Part shown: one piece after another, positions 27,437 through 35,799 of the stretch | Layout of the letters: each line of letters begins with the position of its first letter | Numbering within the stretch: the stretch's first letter is position 1 | Origin: Planctomycetaceae bacterium | Lineage (GTDB): Bacteria > Planctomycetota > Planctomycetia > Pirellulales > Pirellulaceae | Direction: 5' to 3' | DNA: 64,000 bases | NCBI GenBank assembly: GCA_002724245.1 | Contig: PBOG01000100.1 | Location: forward strand, 1 to 64,000 | The notes under the pieces: model-generated | Seen by the model: only the letters and a program-made list of their open reading frames with translations | Databases searched by the model: none | Told to the model about the DNA's origin: nothing | Program-made: the position numbers and the translations under genes

Positions 27437-28714
27437 ATGAAGATGCGACAACTGCTTTGCGGTCTGTTGGTCATCCTGACCTCGGTGAGCTGCCCGCTGG
27501 AGCTGTGTGCCTGGGGCAAGGGACATCGCTTGATTCGGTTGTGGGCGGTCTCTCGGCTACCGCAATGGCAACACCAGCTGGTCGGCCAGCAGTCACTCGA
27601 TCGGCTCTGTCAGGAATATACATCGTTACAAGACAAACATGCTGGCGGCAACGCGCCCCAGCTCGATCCGTACTGCCTGGTGCCGGATGTGCGACTCTCC
27701 TTGCACGATGTGAACGCGGCGGAACCGAGCGCCAGAGCGCTGCTCTGGTACCTCGATCGGATCGCGGAAACGCTAAGTGCGGGCGCCACGGACGAAGCGA
27801 TGAAATTCCTGGGTGTGCTCTGCCACTGGAACGAAGATCCCGGTTGTCCCGGCGCGCACAGCAGTCCCGTCAGCGAAGCGCAACTCAAGACACTGCTCCC
27901 GCCGCCGCCAGACAAGGCCGCCTTCAACTATCTGTATGGCGCAGGGGGTATCATGGACACGGGCGACTACCGGATCGCTGATGTCGCCTACCGGCCACGT
28001 CTCCTCGGCAGGACGCGGGAAGAAGCCGCTCTGCGCATCTACCACCATCAACGATTACTGCAACGAGACGCCGGCACACACATTATTCCCATTGTCCAGG
28101 ACATGATGTACGGCGACGGCAAAAAAGCTGACCAGCACCGCGCCGTCGCAGCACTTGCCAATGCACGCCATACGGCCGACGTCATCTACACGGCACTCTG
28201 TCTGGCGCAGGACCGTTTTGACCCGGACCTGCCGAGATACGCTGAACAACGACTCAGCGACTGGCTACCCGACTTTACTGGCCAGATGATCCCGCACCCG
28301 TATTATGTTACTCCGTTTCTCGCGAATCAGGCGATGGACGCCCAGCGACAACTCCACCCCCTGGGCTTTGCTAACGCCCAACCGGGGACAAAGGTCCGTT
28401 TCGGCTACGGCATGGGGACGCCTTTCTCACTCGACTTTGTGCTGGCACCTGGCCGGGTCTTTAACCGCTTCACCTGCCGCGTCGGCTTGCACCCCAGCGC
28501 GGGGTCAGACGGAGCGGTTCGCTTCGTGATCAGAGCCAACGGCAGCGAACTTGCGCGAACTCCCGTACTCAAGGCGGGTGCCGCCCCGGTGTCGATTGAC
28601 GTCACGCTACCCAATTCCGACGTGGTGAAACTCTCCTTGCACACGATCGCTGCCAGAAATTCTACGCCCGGCCACAACCTGACGGTTTGGGGCGAACCGA
28701 CACTCTACCGATAA
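27437..28714 (+). CDS. S1/P1 nuclease-like protein with C-terminal NPCBM-like domain
   Basis: A 425-residue exported protein. GGAG at 27425-27428 supports the ATG at 27437. The signal peptide ends at LCA, so the mature chain starts WGKGHRLI, as in S1/P1 nucleases and zinc phospholipase C, where the N-terminal tryptophan and a following histidine bind zinc. Further candidate ligands are in FLGVLCHWNEDPGCPGAHS and HHQRLLQRDAGTHI, and ALANARHTADVIYTAL. Residues about 315-425 form a jelly-roll (RFGYGMGTPFSLDFVL, FTCRVGLHPSAGSDGAV, HNLTVWGEPTLY) matching the NPCBM carbohydrate-binding type. A phosphodiesterase or phospholipase acting on a glycosylated substrate is likely. The next gene begins 15 bases downstream, so the two form an operon. 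Confidence 0.7.
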   Translation: MKMRQLLCGLLVILTSVSCPLELCAWGKGHRLIRLWAVSRLPQWQHQLVGQQSLDRLCQEYTSLQDKHAGGNAPQLDPYCLVPDVRLSLHDVNAAEPSARALLWYLDRIAETLSAGATDEAMKFLGVLCHWNEDPGCPGAHSSPVSEAQLKTLLPPPPDKAAFNYLYGAGGIMDTGDYRIADVAYRPRLLGRTREEAALRIYHHQRLLQRDAGTHIIPIVQDMMYGDGKKADQHRAVAALANARHTADVIYTALCLAQDRFDPDLPRYAEQRLSDWLPDFTGQMIPHPYYVTPFLANQAMDAQRQLHPLGFANAQPGTKVRFGYGMGTPFSLDFVLAPGRVFNRFTCRVGLHPSAGSDGAVRFVIRANGSELARTPVLKAGAAPVSIDVTLPNSDVVKLSLHTIAARNSTPGHNLTVWGEPTLYR

Positions 28715-28729
28715 ATAAGCGGAGCAGGC

Positions 28730-31384
28730 ATGATGGCATGGAACATGATGACGTGGAAAACGGGTAGCGCCAGAGGCCTGGCGCGGGTTGCCACATTGAC
28801 CATGGCAATGACGCTGATGTCGTCGCTGGGCTGGGCTGCATTCCCACCCACGGACATCCACTGTGGCGGAGACTATCAGCACCACCTGCAAGGTGTCTGC
28901 ACAAACGAAGTCGACACCATCTACTGGTCCTTCACAACAGAATTAGTGAAAACAGATCCGCGTGGGAAAGTCCTGCAGCGGATTCCCGTTGCCAGCCACC
29001 ATGGCGACTTGTGTTTTCACGCGGGAAAGATCTTTGTGGCCGTCAATCTCGGTCGCTTCAACGATCCGGCGGGAAACGCCGATTCGTGGGTCTACGTCTA
29101 TGACGCCGCCTCGCTCGCCTTGCTTGCCAGACACCCGACACAGGAGGTCTTTCACGGCGCGGGGGGGATCGGGGTACGGGACGGTCGCTTCTATCTGGTG
29201 GGCGGCTTGCCCAATGGCGTCGAAGAAAATTACGTTTACGAGTACGACGCAAACTTCACTTTTAGCAAGAAACACATCATTGAAAGCGGGTGGACAGAGC
29301 TGGGAATTCAAACAGCCACCTACCATGACGGCACATGGTGGTTCGGCTGTTATGGCAAACCGCAAATCCTCTTGCAGACCGACGCCCAGTTTCAGATGCA
29401 GGGACGGTACGAGTTCGACTGCTCACTGGGCATTGTCGGAGTTGCCCAGGATCAGTTCCTGGTGGCACGCGGCCCCCGCAACGAACGAGGGAGATGCCTC
29501 GGTTCGCTCCACCTGGCGCATGCGGATACCACCTCCGGCCTCCTGCTCGCACCAACTAGTACACCCGCCACTGACCTGGACCAGGTGCGCCGCTCGGGAA
29601 GCTGGCAAGAGAGCCGATTTCGTTTCGCCCAGGCGACATCCTTGCAGACCTCTGAGCAGGGTGCCGCACTGGCTTTCACCTTCGTCGGCAGTGGTGTGGC
29701 CGTGCGACTTGGCGGACACAACGTTCCGGCATACGGCCCACCCAACCTGGGACAGCTGGTCGTGACCATCGATGGGAAAGCGGAACGCATCTTGCAGCCC
29801 CGCGGGCTACCGCGCGAGATTGTGTTGGCCAGGCATTTGCCAACGGAAAAACACACGGTCCGAATCGAGCACCGGCAGAATGGTGCGCTGGGCGGCTGCC
29901 GGGTCGAGTCGTTGCGAAGTTGGCACGATGGCCACGGCGAAATCAGATTTCATGTGAACGGTGATGCAAACGCCCATCTCGTCGATTGCCGCGCCATCCT
30001 CCGCCATGGTAATACGGTGGTCCGCAACGCACTGGTACGGAACTGGATGACCGGCCAATGCGCACTGTCTGGCTTGCCCGTGGGCGACAACTACACGCTG
30101 GAAATCCAGGCGGTGGGATGGCAGACAATTCGTACTCAACGATTTCCCATCACGGCAGATCAAGCCGTCGACCTCCCACCGATCTATCTGCGCAGAGATC
30201 CGGCAACGATCCGCCAGCGATTTCGCTTCCCCCGCTTGAATCAGCCCGCGATCCGCCAACCGGGCGAGACGTTTCGCGCGCGCTTTCTTGGGTTTGACAC
30301 CCAGATCGATGAAGTCAAGCTCACCCGACACGTAGGCCCCGCACTGATCTCGCGGACCCTGCGGTTTACAGAAGATCAGGCGGCGGCTTACTACTATGAT
30401 CGGGAAGTCGTCGCCCATCTGCCCGACGACATGCCACCTGGCCTCTATGATCTCACCGTCAGGGTAACCGGCGGCCGTCGCACGGGTGTGTGCCGCTCTC
30501 CCCGGAGTGTCCAGGTGGTCAAGTCGTATCCAACAGACCCGGTGTTCGTCACCTTCGGGCATCTCGATACCTCGGCCCAGTACCAGGCCGAATACCTCCA
30601 GCGACTAGTCAGCGTCATCAATACGCTCGCGCCTGACATGGTGCTGTGCAGTAATGCCTGTAATCCGGCGTACGTTGCGGGTGCCCTGGTGGGGCTGAAG
30701 ATGCCGCTGGTCGCCAATTTCGGCAATCACCAGTTTCCCGGCCACGAAGCCTGGTTTGGCGATCCTGTCGGGTTGATCGAGTGCGGACCACACGTCAGCG
30801 TACTGAACTTCGGCTACCCCTGGCACACCGATCAATCCAAAGCCGCGGCATTACTGGCATCGCAACGCGACACCGCCATTCGCGTGATCAATGCCTTTGA
30901 GTCCAATGCACCACTCCCACTACTTGATACGCATCGTGTGGCCATGATTCACGATGCGCATGGCATCGGCAAGAAGGTCCGTGACCTGGGTGCGACGCCC
31001 ACGCGCCGCATTGGCAAATCGAACTCCGAGAGTTTCCGCATGGTGCGTTTCCGTAACAACCGGGTGGCGTCCTGCACCTACCTTGGCCATGAAACCGCGC
31101 CGATTCCTTTTCCCCGCGACAGCACGACTCCTGTGCGGGTGGCGTTTCGCCACGCGAATGACGGAACCGCGGCGCACAACACAGCCATGGTGACCAACCA
31201 ACTGGCGGAACCCTATCCCAACGGTCGCGTGACTTTTGTGGTGCCCGCGGGCCAATATGAAGCCAAGGGGGGCCAGGTGGAATCGCAAATCGCCAGTGAC
31301 GACGGTCGTCTGCACGTCTTGAAAATGCGGGTAGATCTGCCCGCACAGGGCGTCGCCACAGTGACAGTCAGACGCGTCCCTTGA
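28730..31384 (+). CDS. Secreted propeller/jelly-roll protein with degenerate phosphoesterase-like domain
   Basis: An 884-residue protein with GGAG at 28721-28724 and a signal peptide ending SSLGWA. Residues about 40-270 look like a beta-propeller (HGDLCFHAGKIFVAVNLGR, WVYVYDAASLALLAR, GIGVRDGRFYLVGGLP). A jelly-roll module follows (GAALAFTFVGSGVAVRLGG, GQLVVTIDGKAERIL), then carboxypeptidase-regulatory/Ig-like strands. Residues about 600-800 resemble a calcineurin-like phosphoesterase: VTFGHLDTSAQYQAEYLQRL, LAPDMVLCSN, NFGNHQFPGHEAWFG. However, the usual GD and GNHD metal ligands are replaced (SN, and GNHQ at 665-668). The last 85 residues are a beta domain. Co-transcribed with the S1/P1-like gene. 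It probably recognises or processes a surface substrate; catalysis is doubtful. Confidence 0.65.
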   Translation: MMAWNMMTWKTGSARGLARVATLTMAMTLMSSLGWAAFPPTDIHCGGDYQHHLQGVCTNEVDTIYWSFTTELVKTDPRGKVLQRIPVASHHGDLCFHAGKIFVAVNLGRFNDPAGNADSWVYVYDAASLALLARHPTQEVFHGAGGIGVRDGRFYLVGGLPNGVEENYVYEYDANFTFSKKHIIESGWTELGIQTATYHDGTWWFGCYGKPQILLQTDAQFQMQGRYEFDCSLGIVGVAQDQFLVARGPRNERGRCLGSLHLAHADTTSGLLLAPTSTPATDLDQVRRSGSWQESRFRFAQATSLQTSEQGAALAFTFVGSGVAVRLGGHNVPAYGPPNLGQLVVTIDGKAERILQPRGLPREIVLARHLPTEKHTVRIEHRQNGALGGCRVESLRSWHDGHGEIRFHVNGDANAHLVDCRAILRHGNTVVRNALVRNWMTGQCALSGLPVGDNYTLEIQAVGWQTIRTQRFPITADQAVDLPPIYLRRDPATIRQRFRFPRLNQPAIRQPGETFRARFLGFDTQIDEVKLTRHVGPALISRTLRFTEDQAAAYYYDREVVAHLPDDMPPGLYDLTVRVTGGRRTGVCRSPRSVQVVKSYPTDPVFVTFGHLDTSAQYQAEYLQRLVSVINTLAPDMVLCSNACNPAYVAGALVGLKMPLVANFGNHQFPGHEAWFGDPVGLIECGPHVSVLNFGYPWHTDQSKAAALLASQRDTAIRVINAFESNAPLPLLDTHRVAMIHDAHGIGKKVRDLGATPTRRIGKSNSESFRMVRFRNNRVASCTYLGHETAPIPFPRDSTTPVRVAFRHANDGTAAHNTAMVTNQLAEPYPNGRVTFVVPAGQYEAKGGQVESQIASDDGRLHVLKMRVDLPAQGVATVTVRRVP

Positions 31385-31588
31385 ACGCGGTCCCGCGCCG
31401 TTTGATCGCGCCCACGACCGGACCAGCACTCGCTGGCCGCGGCCCGAAAAAAATCGGGCAATCGCCACCCCCAGTGGGTTGCACATCGAATCCACATATC
31501 TGAATATGAAGATTCGTAGTGAGCGCCAGGTCCTTACGGTTGCCCTGAGCGCCCTGATTCGAAACCCCGCTTCTCAAGGATCCCGGCG

Positions 31589-32170
31589 ATGAAAAAATGG
31601 ATGCCAATGACGGCGCTGACAAGCTGTTCCCTGCTAGGCCTGTTCTTAGTTGCCGCCAGCGGTACGTCCAGGACAGCCCGCGCCGCCGATGGTGACAACA
31701 AGATGCAATCCACCCGCGCCGACTTCAAGGAATTCTGTCAGGCGATGCAGGGGCGCTGGATCGGCGAGGTGGTTTGGATCACCGACTGGCCCGGCTTCGG
31801 CAAGAAGGGAGACAAGGTGACCGCCTATTCAGACTTCAGAATCAGTCACAATGGCCATGTGCTGCTGGGCCGATTCAATGGCGGACCCGGCGCGGGCACC
31901 GGCATGGTCCATTACGATGCGGGCAAGCGGCAGATCCAGGCTCGCTGGGTTTCCTCCGGTGGTAGTGTCTGGAACCAGGTGATCTACAAGCAGGACGGTC
32001 TCTGGCACGAGTTGGAGACCGGGAGTGTTGCCGATGGAAAACCAATCAGGAGCTCTCTGGTCCGCCATATTTCGGACGACGGCAAGACCCATCGGAGATC
32101 CGGAACAGTGAAGATTGATGGCAAGATGGTCGATCCCGTGCGCGACGTCTGGCGCCGCATCGGTGACTAA
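31589..32170 (+). CDS. Small secreted lipocalin-like protein
   Basis: A 193-residue exported protein. AAGGA upstream at about 31576 and the signal peptide (MKKWMPMTALTSCSLLGLFL..., cleavage near ARA) support the start. The mature chain opens FCQAMQGRWIGEVVWITDW, then SDFRISHNGHVLLGRF, MVHYDAGKRQIQARWVSSGG and HRRSGTVKIDGKMVDP, an alternating-strand pattern shared with other secreted proteins of the window (compare QGTWVRDSMN at the left edge). No catalytic motif. A GC-rich hairpin follows the stop. Function unknown. Confidence 0.7.
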   Translation: MKKWMPMTALTSCSLLGLFLVAASGTSRTARAADGDNKMQSTRADFKEFCQAMQGRWIGEVVWITDWPGFGKKGDKVTAYSDFRISHNGHVLLGRFNGGPGAGTGMVHYDAGKRQIQARWVSSGGSVWNQVIYKQDGLWHELETGSVADGKPIRSSLVRHISDDGKTHRRSGTVKIDGKMVDPVRDVWRRIGD

Positions 32171-32195
32171 GCGTCCGCCATCTGTTGGTTGGCGC

Positions 32196-32217
32196 GCGCG
32201 GGCTGTAAAGCCCGCGC
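32196..32217. terminator. GC-rich hairpin after small secreted gene
   Basis: GCGCGGGCT (32196-32204) pairs perfectly with AGCCCGCGC (32209-32217) around the tetraloop GTAA, 25 bases after the stop at 32170. There is no U-tract, so it may be a factor-dependent terminator, an mRNA-stability hairpin, or a widespread short repeat element of this genome. Confidence 0.45.
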
Positions 32218-32300
32218 CGCCAAACCGTTCGGCAATCACCGGTTTTCGTACCGGGTGTTTTCGCAGATCGTGACCCCGTTCTGGACACGGAGAATTATTC

Positions 32301-33698
32301 ATGTGGTCAACCCGTTATCGCAGCCCCCTGGTGCTCGCCCTCGCCCTGGGAATCCTGTCAACAAGCGCTTCGGCACAGGTGGTGGAACCCGGTTCCACCC
32401 AGGCACATCTGCGGCAACTGCAGTATTTTGTCGGCAGCTGGGAATTTTCCGGGATCGATCTCAATCAGGAAGTCAGCGGGACGATGACCTTTCAGTGGGA
32501 TCTCAACCGCAACATCCTCATTCATAAAATCCACGTCATTCCGGTGAATGAGGAGAAAGACCCACTCACTGTGATGTACGTGATCCTCTGGGACGCCAAG
32601 AACAAGCGTTTTCTGGAACGCGGCTACGGCGGCTACGGGGGTTACGGACAGGCCGAATGGACCAAAACCGAGCAGGGCTGGCGGCGGAAAGGGATTGGAT
32701 CCTGGGTCTTATGGAATGGCCAGGAGATCACGGTAGACGCCGCCTTCACGATCAACAACCAGGACCAGTTTGTCTTGCAAGGGACCGTTGACAAACAGGA
32801 CGAAGGGCCCTTCAAGACCGACCTGAAGGTAACACGCCTGAGCGGTAAACCGGGGGGCGCAAAAGCGCCCTGGCGGTGGCTGCTGGGTCACTGGAAACAA
32901 GAAACGAGCGATGGAAACACGGGCACGATGTACTGGTACAAGCCGTACCGGGATGCAGACCACCTGATCGGTCAGTGGCAACAAAGTGACGGAACCCGCC
33001 TTACCGAAATCGCGGGCTGGCGCCCCGATACCCAGACTCTGGTTTCACACGCCTACGGCAGTGATGGACAGTATTTTGACGTCACCTTCAACGAGGTCAG
33101 TCGGCTGCGGATGAAAGGGCCGTTCCATCGTCGTCTGGCAGACGGAACAACCCAATCAGGGACTTTCGAAATCAAACAGGTTGACGAGAATACTGCCCAG
33201 GTCCGTGAAGTGGCGACGGACGGAACCGTGGTCACCGCCGACTTCCAGCGCGTCGACACGGCGACCGACGCGCGGACAGTCGCGAAAGAATGGTACAAGT
33301 TCCAGGCCGGTAAATGGACCATCAGCTGGTCCGATGGGGTGGTAGTCGATGTGACCTACACCCTGGGATCCAATGGCGAGGCGTTGCGTGGCACCCACAC
33401 CAGTCGCGATGGCAATAGCAACACCTCCTTGTGGGGATGGGATGCTTTCCAACGGCGGATTCGCCACACCGGGTATGGGGCCCAAGGAAACTCCTGGTCG
33501 ATCACTTATACGAAGGTAACGCCAACCGAAATGCAGGGTGAAGTCCGCGGCAGCAATCGAGACGGTCTGTCTATGCTAGGACATGTCACCTTGAAACAAA
33601 TCGACGCCAATACCTTTTCCTACCGAGTCGAGACCATCAACGGCAAGGGTGAAAAAGTCACCTCCACTGCGACGGGCATCCGCCAGACAAAAGAGTGA
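32301..33698 (+). CDS. Secreted protein with three tandem lipocalin-like domains
   Basis: A 465-residue exported protein with GGAG at 32289-32292 and a signal peptide ending TSASA. Three successive units of about 130-150 residues share the same opening and strand order: LRQLQYFVGSWEFSGIDLN (about 36), WRWLLGHWKQETSDGNTGT (about 192) and YKFQAGKWTISWSDGVVVD (about 335). Each continues into a W-x-ATD/DTQ-type strand (ILWDAKNKRFLER, AGWRPDTQTLVSH, WGWDAFQRRIRHT) and a gly-rich region. A GYGGYGGYG insertion is seen in unit one. The fold appears lipocalin-like (DUF1579-related in style), suggesting binding of a hydrophobic or carbohydrate ligand, but no function is known. Confidence 0.7.
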   Translation: MWSTRYRSPLVLALALGILSTSASAQVVEPGSTQAHLRQLQYFVGSWEFSGIDLNQEVSGTMTFQWDLNRNILIHKIHVIPVNEEKDPLTVMYVILWDAKNKRFLERGYGGYGGYGQAEWTKTEQGWRRKGIGSWVLWNGQEITVDAAFTINNQDQFVLQGTVDKQDEGPFKTDLKVTRLSGKPGGAKAPWRWLLGHWKQETSDGNTGTMYWYKPYRDADHLIGQWQQSDGTRLTEIAGWRPDTQTLVSHAYGSDGQYFDVTFNEVSRLRMKGPFHRRLADGTTQSGTFEIKQVDENTAQVREVATDGTVVTADFQRVDTATDARTVAKEWYKFQAGKWTISWSDGVVVDVTYTLGSNGEALRGTHTSRDGNSNTSLWGWDAFQRRIRHTGYGAQGNSWSITYTKVTPTEMQGEVRGSNRDGLSMLGHVTLKQIDANTFSYRVETINGKGEKVTSTATGIRQTKE

Positions 33699-33709
33699 TT
33701 GCCAGGCCT

Positions 33710-33735
33710 TGCCGCGCGTCGCAGGTTGCGCGGCA
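33710..33735. terminator. GC-rich hairpin after three-domain secreted protein
   Basis: TGCCGCGC (33710-33717) pairs with GCGCGGCA (33728-33735) around a 10-base loop, 12 bases after the stop at 33698. The position suits a transcript end, but there is no U-tract. Confidence 0.4.
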
Positions 33736-33827
33736 GTCTCTGAGAATCAGGGGGTGCTGTGGCTGGGATGTCCAGTACCAGTCAGCGGACTGCGGTGCCC
33801 GTTTGGTTTCTTGACGGCACCCGTGAG

Positions 33828-34085
33828 CTACGCTGCTCCGCTGGAGGATCTGCTCCAGCAGGGTTCGGCAAGCGCCGCCTCCCTGCTGGACCGGCGGCGG
33901 CGAATTCGGTAACGCCGCCGCACCCGGCGCATCAGGTGTCTACGTTTCCTTACCAACACGCATTCAAGATCATGAACGCGGACTTTTTCTGCGACGCGAT
34001 CGACCAGGGCCCCGCAGGACGCCAAAGTGCAGAAGCAAGTGCAGAAAATGGCCAGACACGCGGTGGACGCAAGTGCTCTTGTCAT
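33828..34085 (-). CDS. Possible small membrane/lipoprotein-like protein
   Basis: An 85-residue frame whose ATG overlaps the stop of the preceding minus-strand frame (ATGA at 34082-34085), a layout typical of coupled genes. The start MTRALASTACLAIFCTCFCT is hydrophobic and cysteine-rich and resembles a lipoprotein-type signal (LASC). The C-terminal half is strongly arginine-rich, a warning sign of a chance frame in GC-rich DNA. No domain recognised. Confidence 0.2.
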   Translation of the reverse strand: MTRALASTACLAIFCTCFCTLASCGALVDRVAEKVRVHDLECVLVRKRRHLMRRVRRRYRIRRRRSSREAALAEPCWSRSSSGAA

Positions 34086-34249
34086 CGGGACCTCGTTTGT
34101 GGTCTACGCCGGCGCGCCAGCCGCGATACACGACGCATCACGCGGGCGAGTCGTTGGCAACCATGGACTGGAGTGCAAACGCCGTACCACAGAGCGCAAA
34201 TCGCCAGCCAAGCAAAGAACGCGCAGGCGATCCCAGCAAGTTCCGGCAT
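34082..34249 (-). CDS. Possible single-pass small membrane protein
   Basis: A 55-residue frame starting MPELAGIACAFFAWLAICAL, which forms one hydrophobic helix followed by a positively charged tail (RLARVMRRVSRLARRRR). It overlaps the next minus-strand frame by ATGA. There is no Shine-Dalgarno match. It could be a small inner-membrane protein or a chance frame. Confidence 0.2.
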   Translation of the reverse strand: MPELAGIACAFFAWLAICALWYGVCTPVHGCQRLARVMRRVSRLARRRRPQTRSR

Positions 34250-34443
34250 GAATTGGAAGTGCGCCTGGCCCGCCCTGAGACGGGCGATCCTCTTCATCGA
34301 CAGGGGAACGCCGTCTCGAAATGAGACAGACGTCTCAATCTGGGGCCAGCGACGTTTGCCGAAAACTTCAGATACAGCAGCACGAAACTTCTGCTACAAC
34401 TGGGCGCGTCGTCCAAGAACTCACGGCTCAAGATTCGCCCGGC

Positions 34444-35385
34444 ATGGTCTTTCGATTTCCGGAAACGCGCGACGTATCACCTACCGCTGAGTCGGACTAC
34501 AAGACACGGCGGAGATTCCTGACCTCCCTGGGGATGGGGACCGCCGGCGCGATGGCAACCGTCGCAACAGTACGGCATTGGCGCCGACCACCGATCACAC
34601 CGCAACCACGTATTGAGAACTTCACCAGGAACTACACCTTTCCGGTTGACCGCCCCCTGACACAACAAGACGCGGTCCTGCGTTTCAATAACTTCTACGA
34701 GTTTGCTGCCGACAAGCGCTCAGTGGTGCAGCGTTCCCGCGGGTTCTGTCTTGACCCGTACACGCTCGTCATCGACGGGCTGGTAAAACGCCCCCTTGTA
34801 CTGGGTCTGGAAGACCTGCAGGCGATGCAACTTGAGGAACGCGTCTATCGCTTCCGTTGCGTCGAGGCCTGGGCGATGACGGTCCCGTGGGTTGGCATTC
34901 CTCTGGCATCCATCCTGGCGCGGGCCGAGCCGACGGAGCGCGCCAAGTACGTCGCCTTTGAAAGTTTCCTGGACGTAGCACAAGCGCCTCGGCAAGCCAA
35001 CCTGAGTTTTCCCTGGCCCTATCGCGAAGGGCTCCAGATCGAAGAAGCCATGAACCCGCTGGCATTCGTCGCTCTCGGACTGTACGGCCGATTCTTGCAG
35101 CCACAAAACGGCGCGCCGCTGCGGATTGTGTTGCCGTGGAAGTACGGATTCAAAGGACCCAAAAGCGTCGTGAAAATGACGCTGTCTGCAACACGCCCTC
35201 CGTCCTTCTGGCACACCTTACAGCCGCTGGAATACGGTTTCACCGCCAACGTCGATCCGGCTGTCCCGCACCCCCGCTGGTCACAGGCACAAGAGATAGA
35301 AATTGGCGGCTGGGGGCAACGCCGGCCGACGCTGAAGTTCAATGGTTACGGTGAATGGGTAGCCCATCTCTATCCGCGTTCATGA
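34444..35385 (+). CDS. msrP: Protein-methionine-sulfoxide reductase catalytic subunit MsrP
   Basis: A periplasmic molybdopterin oxidoreductase of the YedY/MsrP type that repairs methionine sulfoxide in envelope proteins. The ATG at 34444 gives 313 residues and an N-terminus (RDVSPTAESDYKTRRRFLTS) that parallels the enterobacterial protein, including the Tat twin-arginine motif; the longer frame from 34321 is rejected. The sulfite-oxidase fold is evident in NFYEFAADKRSV, YTLVIDGLVKRPL, and YRFRCVEAWAMTVPWVG with the molybdenum-ligating Cys at residue 139, followed by LPWKYGFKGPKSVVKMTL near 240 and a C-terminal LYPRS. Length matches the family. The next gene, nine bases downstream, encodes a small membrane protein rather than the heme subunit MsrQ. 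Confidence 0.95.
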   Translation: MVFRFPETRDVSPTAESDYKTRRRFLTSLGMGTAGAMATVATVRHWRRPPITPQPRIENFTRNYTFPVDRPLTQQDAVLRFNNFYEFAADKRSVVQRSRGFCLDPYTLVIDGLVKRPLVLGLEDLQAMQLEERVYRFRCVEAWAMTVPWVGIPLASILARAEPTERAKYVAFESFLDVAQAPRQANLSFPWPYREGLQIEEAMNPLAFVALGLYGRFLQPQNGAPLRIVLPWKYGFKGPKSVVKMTLSATRPPSFWHTLQPLEYGFTANVDPAVPHPRWSQAQEIEIGGWGQRRPTLKFNGYGEWVAHLYPRS

Positions 35386-35394
35386 GATTCTGCC

Positions 35395-35709
35395 GTGACC
35401 ACAACACAGGTACTGCAAGTCGCCTATTCGACGCTCGGCCTGTTTTTCGCTTCGGCCTCGATTCGCCTCTATGGAAGTTGGGCGCGCCGGGGCGGACGAT
35501 CCAAGCTGATACTGGCCTTTACCCTCACCTGCCTGACCATCGATTCACTGTGGGATCTGATTCAAATGGTAGCCGTTCAGCCCAACCGTTGGCTGGTGGG
35601 CGTACTGCTGTCCTGCGGTGCGCTGCTCATCGGGCTGGCGACGACGCGTACATGGGATTCCTTGAGGCGGCGAGAGGCGGCAGATACAGACCGGGCGGGC
35701 CCGGTGTGA
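35395..35709 (+). CDS. Small three-helix membrane protein downstream of msrP
   Basis: A 104-residue protein with a GTG start nine bases after the msrP stop, indicating co-transcription. Three hydrophobic helices are visible: about 6-25 (LQVAYSTLGLFFASASIRLY), 37-57 (LILAFTLTCLTIDSLWDLIQ) and 66-84 (WLVGVLLSCGALLIGLA). It lacks the histidine-rich six-helix pattern of MsrQ, the usual b-type heme partner of MsrP. It might anchor or serve MsrP in another way, or be unrelated. No known family recognised. Confidence 0.65.
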   Translation: MTTTQVLQVAYSTLGLFFASASIRLYGSWARRGGRSKLILAFTLTCLTIDSLWDLIQMVAVQPNRWLVGVLLSCGALLIGLATTRTWDSLRRREAADTDRAGPV

Positions 35710-35799
35710 CACGATCGGAAACGGGTGCCAACTAACGGAGAAACCCGTGCCAGCCGAACAGGATTCCTTTCGTTTTTCGCTTCCGGTAGGATGGAGTGT

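Larger units (their letters stand above)
33699..34443. other. Long intergenic region before msrP
   Basis: This 745-base stretch has no convincing gene on the plus strand: the long plus frame 33759-34490 is arginine/threonine-rich and lacks protein character. It holds a hairpin at 33710-33735 and, on the minus strand, two short hydrophobic frames (33828-34085 and 34082-34249). The left boundary is the end of the three-domain secreted protein, and the right boundary is the chosen msrP start. Confidence 0.5.

Noticed and set aside
33759-34490. 243-residue plus-strand frame before msrP
   Set aside because: Composition is Arg/Thr/Pro-rich with no hydrophobic core or domain, and it runs into the msrP start in another frame.
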